Source of the DNA: Gemmiger sp. An50
Lineage (GTDB): Bacteria; Bacillota; Clostridia; Oscillospirales; Ruminococcaceae
Length of the DNA: 64,000 bases
Assembly (NCBI RefSeq): GCF_002161595.1
Contig: NZ_NFID01000001.1
Span: 62,001-126,000, forward strand
Reading direction: 5' to 3'
Part shown: piece after piece, positions 27,292-35,603 of the stretch
Layout: each line of letters opens with the position of its first letter
How positions within the stretch are numbered: the stretch's first letter is position 1
Made by a program: the position numbers and the translations under genes
Notes under the pieces: model-generated
Told to the model about the DNA's origin: nothing
The model's input: only the letters and a program-made list of their open reading frames with translations
The model's database searches: none

Positions 27292-28308
27292 TCAGAAATG
27301 AGAGGAGTTGTCGTCCAGCACGTCGCCCAGCAGGTCGATGTGGTCCAGCACAGCGCCGGTACCGGCGGCCACGCAGTCCAGCGGGGTCTCGGCCACATGC
27401 ACGTCGATGCCGGTCTCACGGTGTACCAGCTCATCCAGGCCGCGCAGCAGAGCGCCGCCGCCGGTGAGCATGATGCCGTGGTCGATGATGTCGGCGCTCA
27501 GCTCGGGGGGAGTGCGCTCCAGGGTCTCCTTGATGGCGTCCACGACCTTCTGCAGGCTCTCGGCCAGCGCGTCGCGGATCTCCTCGGAGTGCACGGTGAT
27601 GTTCTTGGGCAGGCCGTCCACCAGGTTGCGGCCCTTGATCTCCATCTCCTTCTCCTCCTCCAGTTCGTAGGCGGAGCCGATCTCGATCTTGATCTGCTCG
27701 GCGGTGCGCTCACCGATCAGCAGGTTGTACTTGCGCTTGATGTAGGCGATGATGGCCTGGTCGAACTCGTCGCCGCCCACGCGAACGCTGCGGGCCGCCA
27801 CGATGCCGCCCAGGCTGATCACGGCCACCTCGCTGGTGCCGCCGCCGATGTCCACCACCATGCTGCCGGAGGGCTCGCTGATGGGCAGACCGGCGCCGAT
27901 GGCCGCAGCCATGGGCTCCTCGATCACGCTCACCTGACGGGCGCCCGCCTTCAGGGCGGCCTCCTTCACGGCGCGGCGCTCCACCTCGGTCACGCCGGAG
28001 GGGATGCAGATGACCACGCGGGGACGGAAGAACATGCTGTTGCCGCAGACCTTCTTGATGAAACGGGCCAGCATGTTGGCGGTGATGTCGAAGTCGGCGA
28101 TCACGCCGTCCTTCAAGGGACGCACGGCCATGATGCTGCCGGGGGTACGGCCGATGACCGCCTTGGCCTCGTGGCCCACGCTGCGCACCTCGTCGGTCTT
28201 GGTGTCCACGGCCACTACGCTGGGCTCCCGCATGATGATGCCCTTGCCCCGCAGATAAACCAGGGTGTTGGCAGTGCCGAGGTCGATTCCGATATCCTTG
28301 CTGAACAT
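27292..28308 (-). CDS. mreB: Rod shape-determining actin-like protein MreB
   Basis: 338 residues from ATG 28308, preceded by AAAAGGAG; the frame is open further upstream but not conserved. Actin-fold landmarks are [18 protein letters not shown] (phosphate 1), [18 protein letters not shown] (phosphate 2) and [15 protein letters not shown] (adenosine). It polymerises on the inner membrane and organises lateral wall synthesis. Promoter at 28433-28461. Its presence suggests a rod or ovoid cell rather than a true coccus. Confidence 0.97.
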   Translation of the reverse strand: MFSKDIGIDLGTANTLVYLRGKGIIMREPSVVAVDTKTDEVRSVGHEAKAVIGRTPGSIMAVRPLKDGVIADFDITANMLARFIKKVCGNSMFFRPRVVICIPSGVTEVERRAVKEAALKAGARQVSVIEEPMAAAIGAGLPISEPSGSMVVDIGGGTSEVAVISLGGIVAARSVRVGGDEFDQAIIAYIKRKYNLLIGERTAEQIKIEIGSAYELEEEKEMEIKGRNLVDGLPKNITVHSEEIRDALAESLQKVVDAIKETLERTPPELSADIIDHGIMLTGGGALLRGLDELVHRETGIDVHVAETPLDCVAAGTGAVLDHIDLLGDVLDDNSSHF

Positions 28309-28432
28309 ATACTCGTTTCTCCTTTTCTCACAGGCGCTCACACCGAGGCGCACATTCTCTCTATGCTGACTATGATGAACTTCTTGTTGACACAATTCAA
28401 AATGAGCGCCCGTCAGGTGGGCACTCTATTTT

Positions 28433-28461
28433 ATTATAACCGCATGCGCGCGCATTCTCAA
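28433..28461 (-). promoter_or_regulatory. Promoter of mreB
   Basis: On the minus strand TTGAGA (28456-28461), 17 bases, TATAAT (28433-28438): eleven of twelve consensus positions. The leader is about 118 nt. Confidence 0.75.
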
Positions 28462-28522
28462 TGGGCGCGGGGCTTTTTTTTCAATTTCTTCAAACTTTTT
28501 CCGGCCTGTTTTCCGGTGGAAA

Positions 28523-29077
28523 TCACCGGAACTCCCGCAGCAGCCGGGCCAGACGGGAAACCGGCAGACCCATGATGTTGTAGTAGCAGCCGTCGATGCC
28601 CTCGCAGAACAGCGCTGCAGTGCCCTGGATGGCGTAGCCGCCCGCCTTGTCGTAGGGTTCGGGGGTGTCGGCGTAGGCCTGGATGGTCGCCTCCTCAATG
28701 GGATAAAACCGCACGGTGCTGGTGGCAACGAAGCTCTTGCACACATCGCCCTGGCACACGCACACGCCGGTATGCACCTGGTGGGCCTTGCCGGACAGCG
28801 CGTGCAGCATGCGCACCGCGTCGGCACGGTCCGCGGGCTTGCCGAAGATCTCGCCGCCGCAGTCCACCACGGTGTCGCAGCCGATGACCACGTCCTCCGG
28901 GTATTCCTTCGCCACGGCCTTGCACTTGGCGGTGGCCAGGGCCAGGGCGGTCTCGGCGGGGGTGGGGGCGGTGATGGCGGACTCGTCCACCTCACTGGTG
29001 ATGACGGAAAACTCCGGGCAGATCATGGAAAGCAGCTCCTTGCGGCGGGGGCTGCCGGATGCGAGGACCAATGACAT
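28523..29077 (-). CDS. maf: Maf-family nucleoside triphosphate pyrophosphatase
   Basis: 184 residues with the Maf signature LASGSPRRKELL at the N-terminus and GCDTVV, GKPADRADAVRML and YDKAGGYAIQG further on. These enzymes hydrolyse non-canonical dTTP/UTP- or m7GTP-like nucleotides to the monophosphate and have been tied to septum control. The gene heads the maf-mreBCD order seen in many Firmicutes. Start ATG 29077 with AAAGGAG. Confidence 0.95.
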   Translation of the reverse strand: MSLVLASGSPRRKELLSMICPEFSVITSEVDESAITAPTPAETALALATAKCKAVAKEYPEDVVIGCDTVVDCGGEIFGKPADRADAVRMLHALSGKAHQVHTGVCVCQGDVCKSFVATSTVRFYPIEEATIQAYADTPEPYDKAGGYAIQGTAALFCEGIDGCYYNIMGLPVSRLARLLREFR

Positions 29078-29185
29078 AACGATTTTCTCCTTTGGTTTAT
29101 TTCAAGTAAAAACGATTTTTTCCGGTCAAACGTTATTTTTCACAAAAAAGCCCGGGCCGATGGCCCAGGGCAAAGAGGGCGGAGA

Positions 29186-29431
29186 TCAGATCTCCACCCG
29201 GCGATAGACAAAGATGGCCAGCGCCAGCGTGAGGATGTGGGCGGCGCTGAGCTCCAGCACGAAATCCAGATTCAGGCGCAGCACGCTCAGGTCCAGCTGG
29301 GGCGCAAAGCGCAGGACCTTGGAATAGGCCAGCCAGGACAGAGCCGGAATCCCGGCGCACAGCTGGGCCAGCAGGCCTCCGGCGATGACCCCCGCCAGCA
29401 GGCAGAAGCACAGAAACAGGGCGTTTTTCAT
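29186..29431 (-). CDS. DUF4321-family small membrane protein
   Basis: 81 residues with two hydrophobic segments (LFLCFCLLAGVIAGGLLAQL and ILTLALAIFVYRRVEI). Between them a predicted outside loop contains the family pattern LDLSVLRLNLDFVLELS. The family is confined to Firmicutes and typically sits next to maf, as here; function unknown. RBS AAGGGAAC. It lies 22 bp downstream of dut. Confidence 0.85.
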   Translation of the reverse strand: MKNALFLCFCLLAGVIAGGLLAQLCAGIPALSWLAYSKVLRFAPQLDLSVLRLNLDFVLELSAAHILTLALAIFVYRRVEI

Positions 29432-29453
29432 GGCGTTCGTTCCCTTCCCCGGC

Positions 29454-29894
29454 TCACAGGCGGCCGGTGGAGCCGAAGCCCCCTTCGCCCCGGTCGGTCT
29501 CGTCCAGGCTCTGGGCGGCCACGAAGGCGGCCTGGGCCACCGGCAGGATCATCAGCTGAGCCACCCGTTCGCCGGGCTCCACGGTCACCGGCTCCTCGCC
29601 CAGGTTCACCACACCGGCGCCGATCTCGCCCCGGTAGTCGGAATCAATGACGCCCACCCCGTTGGACAGGGTCAGCCCCCGCTTCACCGCAAGGCCGCTG
29701 CGGGCGCAGAGCAGGGCCACCCACTGGGGGCCGGGCAGCTGCACCGCCACGCCGGTGGGAATGATGGCCCGCTGGCCGGGGGCCAGGGTGAGGGGCGCGT
29801 CCAGGGCGGCGCACAGGTCCGCCGCCGCCGCGCCGGGGGTGGCATAGGCCGGGGCCTTGGCTCCCGGCCGGGTGAGGATGTATGGGATCTCCAT
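29454..29894 (-). CDS. dut: Deoxyuridine 5'-triphosphate nucleotidohydrolase (dUTPase)
   Basis: 146 residues, trimeric dUTPase size. All five motifs are visible: AAAADLCA (1), ARSGLAVK (2), GVIDSDYRGEI (3, catalytic Asp), RVAQLMI (4) and RGEGGFGSTG (5, P-loop-like arm). It splits dUTP to dUMP and pyrophosphate, keeping uracil out of DNA. The start ATG 29894 follows AAAGGAAA. Just upstream lies the MITE-like element 29958-30134. Confidence 0.96.
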   Translation of the reverse strand: MEIPYILTRPGAKAPAYATPGAAAADLCAALDAPLTLAPGQRAIIPTGVAVQLPGPQWVALLCARSGLAVKRGLTLSNGVGVIDSDYRGEIGAGVVNLGEEPVTVEPGERVAQLMILPVAQAAFVAAQSLDETDRGEGGFGSTGRL

Positions 29895-29957
29895 GGGAAG
29901 GATATTTCCTTTCTGTTGAAATTTTATCCGGTATTACTTTTTGTTGTGCATCAACTT

Positions 29958-30134
29958 GGGGTGACACCGCATCATTCCAGGTGGTGGAGCGCGCCGGAAA
30001 ATTTTTTGCGGAATGAACCAAAAAGCGCAGGCAATCCTTTGTGGATTGGCGAGCATTTTGGGAAAATTCCACGGAAAATTTTGGCGCGATACGCCGCCTG
30101 AGCCGCAAGGCGTGAATGGTGCGGGGGCTGCCCC
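29958..30134. mobile_element. MITE-like non-coding element (about 177 bp)
   Basis: Between dut and the U32 peptidase lies a gene-free block whose ends are imperfect inverted repeats: GGGGTGACACCGCATCATTC at 29958 and the reverse-complement-like GAATGGTGCGGGGGCTGCCCC ending at 30134. Inner parts are also symmetric (GCGCCGGAAAATTTT / AAAATTTTGGCGC). It encodes no transposase and ends four bases from the U32 stop codon. The structure is that of a miniature inverted-repeat element mobilised in trans. Target-site duplication is not evident. Confidence 0.6.
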
Positions 30135-30138
30135 GGAA

Positions 30139-32175
30139 TTATTGAGCAGGCTTGTAGTACAGGCCCCGGGTGAACTCGCCGGGCCACGCTTCGCCCTTGC
30201 GGTACCGGTCGATGACCTTGCCCGCCTGCTCTTTGCTCTCGATGGTGAACAGCAGCAGGCCCGCGTCGGCGGGGATTTCACCGGCCCGGTCGCCCAGGTA
30301 GAGGGGCACCGGGTTGTACACCTGGCGCACACCGCCGCCGCAGCGCACCGGGAAGTGCTTGTTCTTGCGGTCGGTGAGTTCTCCCTTTTTGCCGCAGTGG
30401 GCGCAATCGGTCACGTTCTGCAGCGGGCAGGCCCGGGTGAGCATCAGGGGCATGTGGCCGTAGACCAGCGCCCAGGTGGGCACGCCGGGGGCAATGGCCG
30501 TCATCTCGTTGAAGGGCACCTCGGGCAGCAGGGTCATGGCCCGCAGGCCCATAGTCTTGTAAGTATCCGCGGCCAGGGGGTTGGTGATGTTCAGCCCGAA
30601 GCCGCCGTAGAGGGGCAGGCCCTTCGCCAGCTTGAAATGGGCGATGTTCTGGGCCAGATACCCGGCAAAGCCCGCATTCTTCGTGGCCTCGATGGCCTTG
30701 GCCACCGCGGGCTCCATGGCCCCGAACATGGCCCGGGGCAGCTCCAGCACGGTTTTGGACCGCAGGCTCTGGGGCACCTGCTCCGCCTCAAACACCGGCA
30801 CGATCAGTCCGGCCAGTTCTTCGGCGTTTTCCGGCACCTGCTCCCAGTGCTCGAACCGGCCCCAGAGGGGCAGTTTTGCGGGCAGGGCGTGCCGCTGGGC
30901 GGCGGGCAGGGGCAGACGGGTAAAGGCCCAGGGCTTGAGGGCGCTGCGCTTTTTCAAAAGGCTTTCCAGCGCGGCCCGGCGCACTTCGTTCCACTCGCTG
31001 CCCGGCAGATACCCCGGCTCGCCCTCGATGGCAAGGCTCTCCAGATAGAAGGGCGTGCCGCCGGTCTTGCCCAGCGCCCGCTCGATGGCGCCCCGCTGGT
31101 CCTTTTCCGCCTTCTGGGGGGCGTTCTGGGTGTATGCGATGGCGGTGTTGCCCTCGCCGTCGGCGGCGGTGAGCTTGCAGCCCTCCTCCTCGCAGAGCAG
31201 GGTGAAGCGCACCGGCACCCGGGGCATCTCCCGGCGGTACAGCTCCCGCAGCGCGGGCATCACCGCCTTGCTGGCGGCGCTGTCCTCAGCGGTGCGCACC
31301 CCGAACATGCTGCCGTTGATCTTGCCCTCAATGTAACCATTGGTAAAACCAGAACGAGAAAATACGCCCTGTAATACTTTTTCGTCGTAGGGCTGGCCCG
31401 CCAGGGAATTCCGGCAGGCGTTCACCGCGGCGGCCACGTATTCCGGGCCGCGCAGCCGTCCCTCGATCTTGGCGCTCACCACACCGGCGGCGGCCAGGGC
31501 GGGCAGGCTGCCCACGGCGGAAAGATCCTTCAAACTCAGATGGCAGGCCCCGGAGCCGTCCGCCGCGAAGGGCAGGCGGCAGGGTCCGGCGCAGCCGCCC
31601 CGGTTGCCGCTGCGGCCGCCCAGGAAGGCGCTCATGTAGCACTGGCCGGAAACGCTCATGCACAGCGCGCCGTGTACGAATACCTCCACCTCGATGGGGC
31701 AGTTTTTGGCGATGTGCTCGATCTCCGAAAGGCTCAGCTCGCGGGCCAGAATCACCCGGGAGAAGCCCAGCTCGGCCAGCTCCAGCGCGCCCTCCAGCGT
31801 GTGGACGCTCATCTGGGTGGAGCCGTGGATGGGCAGGTCCGGGGCCATGCGGCGGGCAAGGGCCGCCACCGCCAGGTCCTGCAAAATCACCGCGTCGGCG
31901 CCGGCGGCGCACACGTCGGCCAGGGCGTCGCACAGGCCCTCCAGCTCCGCCGGGTGGGCGGTGGTGTTGATGGCCACATACACCTTTACCCCGCGGCCGT
32001 GGCAGAAGCTCACCGCCTGGCGCAGCTCGTCTGCATCAAAATTTCCGGCGGTGCGGCGGGCGCTGAACCGTTTCAGGCCCAGATACACCGCGTTGGCCCC
32101 GCTGTAAACGGCGGCGGTCAGCGCGTCCATATTGCCCGCGGGGGCCAGAATCTCCATGGGGGCGTTACTGTTCAT
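30139..32175 (-). CDS. U32-family peptidase / rRNA-hydroxylation type protein with DUF3656
   Basis: 678 residues. The N-terminal TIM-barrel of the U32 family begins at MEILAPAGNMDALTAAVYSG and includes STQMSVH, VFVHGALCMSVSGQCYMSA and GNRGGCAGPCR with the conserved cysteines. A long C-terminal DUF3656 part adds VRCGGGVRQVYNP and further Cys (CPLQNVTDCAHC). Related proteins hydroxylate C2501 of 23S rRNA (RlhA) or act in other modifications; peptidase activity is doubtful. Start ATG 32175 overlaps the end of zapA by 11 bases, so the pair is translationally coupled. Confidence 0.92.
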   Translation of the reverse strand: MNSNAPMEILAPAGNMDALTAAVYSGANAVYLGLKRFSARRTAGNFDADELRQAVSFCHGRGVKVYVAINTTAHPAELEGLCDALADVCAAGADAVILQDLAVAALARRMAPDLPIHGSTQMSVHTLEGALELAELGFSRVILARELSLSEIEHIAKNCPIEVEVFVHGALCMSVSGQCYMSAFLGGRSGNRGGCAGPCRLPFAADGSGACHLSLKDLSAVGSLPALAAAGVVSAKIEGRLRGPEYVAAAVNACRNSLAGQPYDEKVLQGVFSRSGFTNGYIEGKINGSMFGVRTAEDSAASKAVMPALRELYRREMPRVPVRFTLLCEEEGCKLTAADGEGNTAIAYTQNAPQKAEKDQRGAIERALGKTGGTPFYLESLAIEGEPGYLPGSEWNEVRRAALESLLKKRSALKPWAFTRLPLPAAQRHALPAKLPLWGRFEHWEQVPENAEELAGLIVPVFEAEQVPQSLRSKTVLELPRAMFGAMEPAVAKAIEATKNAGFAGYLAQNIAHFKLAKGLPLYGGFGLNITNPLAADTYKTMGLRAMTLLPEVPFNEMTAIAPGVPTWALVYGHMPLMLTRACPLQNVTDCAHCGKKGELTDRKNKHFPVRCGGGVRQVYNPVPLYLGDRAGEIPADAGLLLFTIESKEQAGKVIDRYRKGEAWPGEFTRGLYYKPAQ

Positions 32176-32620
32176 TGCTTTCCTCGCTGGCAGGGGCTTC
32201 CTCGGCGGCTTCCTCGGCGGCAGCCTCTTCGGCCTTTTCCTCGGCTTGGGCGGCCTTGACGGCGGCTTCGGCGGCGGCAGCCTGCTGGGCCTTCAAAGCG
32301 TTCAGCTCGGCGGTCAGCTTCTCCACCTGACGGCGGGCGTTCTCGGCCTCCAGCTTGGCCTTGGCGGCGTCCTCCAGATAGTCCTTGATCTGGGCGCGCA
32401 TGTTGTCGGTGCTGGAAGCGTTCTTGTTCAGCTCATCCAGATAGCTCAGCGCGCTGATGACGGCGCTGGCGGCCACGCTGGCGCTGGGGTTCTGGGTCAT
32501 GATCTCGGTCATGTCCGTGTCCAGGCGCTCGGCCAGCTGGTTCACATATTCCTCGGAATCGGTGGTGGATACGATATAGTTGGACCCGCAGATGGTCAGT
32601 TTTACTTTGGTAACCGGCAT
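32165..32620 (-). CDS. zapA: Cell division protein ZapA
   Basis: 151 residues. Residues 1-95 match ZapA (KVKLTICGSNYIVSTTDSEE, YVNQLAERLD, then a coiled coil), which bundles FtsZ filaments at the division site. The C-terminal third is an unusual Ala/Glu/Lys-rich extension (about residues 100-151) that doubles the length of a minimal ZapA and should be an extended, acidic helix. RBS AAGAGGGAT. The following U32 gene overlaps it, an arrangement frequent in Clostridia. Confidence 0.88.
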   Translation of the reverse strand: MPVTKVKLTICGSNYIVSTTDSEEYVNQLAERLDTDMTEIMTQNPSASVAASAVISALSYLDELNKNASSTDNMRAQIKDYLEDAAKAKLEAENARRQVEKLTAELNALKAQQAAAAEAAVKAAQAEEKAEEAAAEEAAEEAPASEESNEQ

Positions 32621-33029
32621 AATAACAATCCCTCTTCTTTCACAAAGCTCCGCCGAGGGCGGAGGATATTTACGTTCAGCGGCGGCGGGCCGCCCTTAAA
32701 AAGCCGCCCGCCGTCTTGAATCTTATTATAGTATAAAGCACCCCCACAGGAAACCCCTTTTTTGTCGCATCGTGCCTTTTTGGCCATTCAAAAGGATTCT
32801 ACGTTTACCGAAAACGTATTTTTTCTTGAAACGGACCGGATAAATTGGTAAAATAGAAAAGTAGTACTGCGTGGTTTGCCCTCGCGGTGCCGCCCCAAAT
32901 GTGCAGCCCTGCTGCCAGGCCGCCCGGTGCCGGGACCCCCACGCGGGAGCGCCCCGCATGCCGGAATTTACCCTTTGACCCTTAGTTTTTTGGCAGCGAT
33001 TTACTTTTACCGACAGGAGTGGAGAAACG
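32621..33029. other. Divergent intergenic region between zapA and glgP
   Basis: 409 bases without a gene. It holds the strong glgP promoter, a zapA-side TATACTATAAT cluster (32725-32735 on the minus strand) lacking a clear -35 box, and a GC-rich hairpin (CGGCGGGCGGC) in the zapA leader. The glgP leader of about 170 nt is GC-rich but shows no recognised riboswitch. Confidence 0.5.
32826..32854 (+). promoter_or_regulatory. Promoter of glgP
   Basis: TTGAAA (32826-32831), 17 bases, TAAAAT (32849-32854). Confidence 0.75.
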
Positions 33030-35435
33030 TTGACGAAATACACCAAGAAAGAGTTTGATAAGCTGCTCAAGGAGCGGCTGAACACGGAATACGGCACCAC
33101 GCTGGACGTGGCCAGCAATCAGCAGATCTACCGTGCGCTGGCCATCATCGCCCGCCGCCTGATGAGCGCCCAGCACAAAAAGTTCCAGAGCCGCGCCTAC
33201 GGCACCGGCGCAAAGCAGGTGTACTACCTGTGCATGGAGTTTCTGATGGGCCGCAGCCTGAAGACCAGCCTGTTCAACCTGGGCCTGAACGAAGTGGCCG
33301 AGGCGGTTCTGGCCGACGCAGGCATCAAGATGGAGAGCATCTACGAGGAAGAGCCGGATGCAGGCCTGGGCAACGGCGGTCTGGGCCGTCTGGCCGCCTG
33401 CTATCTGGACGGCATGGCCACCACCGGCATTTCCGGCACCGGCTATTCCATCCTGTACGAGTACGGCATCTTCAAGCAGAAGATCGTGGACGGCTGGCAG
33501 CAGGAAAAGGCCGACAACTGGCTGCCCGGCGGCCAGGTCTGGCTGAAGAGCCATCCCGACCAGAGCATCGAGATCAAGTTTGACGGCGACATCGAGGAGA
33601 GCTGGGAAGGCAGCTACCATCATGTGACCCACCGTCACTACAACAGCGTCATCGCCGTGCCCAGCGACATGTACGTGCAGGGCTACCACGGACAGGGCGT
33701 TGCCAAGCTGCGTCTGTGGCAGGCCAAGGCCCCCGATTTCGACATGAACAGCTTCAACGCCGGCGAGTATGGCAGCGCCATCACCAAGAACGCCTCCGCC
33801 GAGCTGATCAGCAAGATCCTGTATCCCAACGACAACCACCGCGAGGGCAAGATCCTGCGCCTGCGCCAGCAGTACTTCCTGTCCGCCGCCTCCATCGGCG
33901 ATATCTGCCAGAACCATCTGTCCCAGTGGGGCAGCCTGGACACCCTGCCCGAGAAGGCGGCCATCCAGCTGAACGACACCCATCCCACCCTGGCCATCCC
34001 CGAGCTGATGCGCATCCTGCTGGACGAGTGCGGCTACGACTGGGATAAGGCCTTCGACATCTGCCAGCGCACCTTCGCCTACACCAACCACACCGTCATG
34101 AGCGAGGCGCTGGAGAAGTGGAACCTGGACATCTTCCGTTCCACCCTGCCCCGCATCTACTCCATCGTGGAGGAGATGGACCGCCGCTGCCGCGCCGACT
34201 TCGAGAAGGCCTTCCCCGGCGACTGGGGCAAGATCAACTACATGGCCATCCTGGGCGACAACCAGGTTCGCATGGCCAACATCTGCTGCTACGTTTGCCA
34301 CTCCATCAACGGCGTGTCCAAGCTGCACAGCCAGATCATCAAGGACAGCGTCTTCCACGACTACTACCTGTATAAGCCCCAGGCCTTCAAGAACGTGACC
34401 AACGGCATCGCTTACCGCCGCTGGCTGCTGGCTTCCAACCCCGGCCTGACCAAACTGCTGAGCGAGACCATCGGCGAGGGCTTCAAGCACGACGCTTCCC
34501 AGCTGACCAAGCTGAACGCCTTCAAGAATGACAAGACCGTTCTCAAGGCCCTGGAGGACGTGAAGAAGGCCAACAAGGTGGAGTTCGCCTCCTACCTGGA
34601 AAAGACCACCGGCCAGGTGATCGACCCCTCTTCCATCTTCGACTGCCAGGTCAAGCGCATGCACGAGTACAAGCGCCAGCACCTGAACGCGCTGAACATC
34701 GCCGCTCAGTACCTGTACCTGAAGGATCATCCCAATGCGGAGTTCGCCCCCAAGACCTACATCTTCGGCGCGAAGGCTGCTCCCGGCTACTACATGGCCA
34801 AGCAGATGATCCGTCTGATCTGCAAGCTGGGCGCTCTGATCGACGCCGACCCCGCCGTGCGCGAGAAGCTGCGCGTGGTCTACCTGGAGGACTACAACGT
34901 GTCCCTGTCCGAGCGTCTGATGCCCGCCAGCGAGGTGAGCGAGCAGATCAGCCTGGCAGGCACCGAGGCCTCCGGCACCGGCAACATGAAGTTCATGCTG
35001 AACGGCGCTGTGACCCTGGGCACCCTGGACGGCGCCAACGTTGAGATCGCCGCCGCCGCGGGCAAGGAGAACGAGATCATCTTCGGTATGCTCACCGAGG
35101 AAGTGAACCAGATGAAGGCCACCGGCTACCATCCCACCATGTTCATCAACAGCGATGAGGTGGCCATGGAGGTGCTGAACTTCCTGGAGAAGGGCTGGAA
35201 CGGCGAGAGCTTCCACGAGGTGGTCAACAACCTGCGCACCAGCGACCCCTACATGGTCATGGCCGACTTCAAGGACTACCGCCGCGCCCAGGCCGACGTG
35301 CAGAAGCTGTACGCCGACCGCACCCGCTGGAACCAGATGAGCCTGGCCAACATCGCCAACAGCGGTGTGTTCAGCGCCGACCGTTCCGTGCTGGACTACG
35401 CCCGCGACATCTGGGGCGCTCATCCCGTGAAGTAA
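33030..35435 (+). CDS. glgP: Glycogen/maltodextrin phosphorylase
   Basis: 801 residues. Phosphorolysis of alpha-1,4-glucans to glucose-1-phosphate in the cytoplasm. Conserved blocks are GLGNGGLGRLAACYLDG, QLNDTHPT, KRMHEYKRQ and the pyridoxal-phosphate site EASGTGNMKFMLNG with Lys654. The start is a TTG (33030) preceded by AGGAGTGGAG; no better ATG fits the N-terminal homology (MTKYTKKEFDKLLKERL). The next gene, a GH13 debranching/amylolytic enzyme, suggests joint use of glycogen or imported maltodextrins, although a terminator separates them. Confidence 0.96.
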   Translation: MTKYTKKEFDKLLKERLNTEYGTTLDVASNQQIYRALAIIARRLMSAQHKKFQSRAYGTGAKQVYYLCMEFLMGRSLKTSLFNLGLNEVAEAVLADAGIKMESIYEEEPDAGLGNGGLGRLAACYLDGMATTGISGTGYSILYEYGIFKQKIVDGWQQEKADNWLPGGQVWLKSHPDQSIEIKFDGDIEESWEGSYHHVTHRHYNSVIAVPSDMYVQGYHGQGVAKLRLWQAKAPDFDMNSFNAGEYGSAITKNASAELISKILYPNDNHREGKILRLRQQYFLSAASIGDICQNHLSQWGSLDTLPEKAAIQLNDTHPTLAIPELMRILLDECGYDWDKAFDICQRTFAYTNHTVMSEALEKWNLDIFRSTLPRIYSIVEEMDRRCRADFEKAFPGDWGKINYMAILGDNQVRMANICCYVCHSINGVSKLHSQIIKDSVFHDYYLYKPQAFKNVTNGIAYRRWLLASNPGLTKLLSETIGEGFKHDASQLTKLNAFKNDKTVLKALEDVKKANKVEFASYLEKTTGQVIDPSSIFDCQVKRMHEYKRQHLNALNIAAQYLYLKDHPNAEFAPKTYIFGAKAAPGYYMAKQMIRLICKLGALIDADPAVREKLRVVYLEDYNVSLSERLMPASEVSEQISLAGTEASGTGNMKFMLNGAVTLGTLDGANVEIAAAAGKENEIIFGMLTEEVNQMKATGYHPTMFINSDEVAMEVLNFLEKGWNGESFHEVVNNLRTSDPYMVMADFKDYRRAQADVQKLYADRTRWNQMSLANIANSGVFSADRSVLDYARDIWGAHPVK

Positions 35436-35506
35436 TTCTTTCAGGGTACCCCGCCCTTTCGGTTTTCCTTTTTGATTTCAGGGCGGCCTGCGTGGTCCGC
35501 CCCTTT

Positions 35507-35545
35507 GCCCCGGGCGCCGGCCAGTCCGGCCCCGGGGCCTTTTTC
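35507..35545 (+). terminator. Terminator between glgP and the GH13 gene
   Basis: GCCCCGGGCGCCGG paired with CCGGCCCCGGGGC, followed by TTTTT. It lies about 60 bases before the amylase start, so it may only attenuate. Confidence 0.75.
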
Positions 35546-35603
35546 CTGTTCGATATCCGTTTTTCCCGGCGGCTGCCGGCATCTTTGTTCTGGGAGTGTT
35601 TGT

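Noticed and set aside
32982-35423. Long minus-strand frame opposite glgP
   Set aside because: Shadow of the phosphorylase gene with Val/Gly/His/Leu-rich nonsense composition and no start signals.
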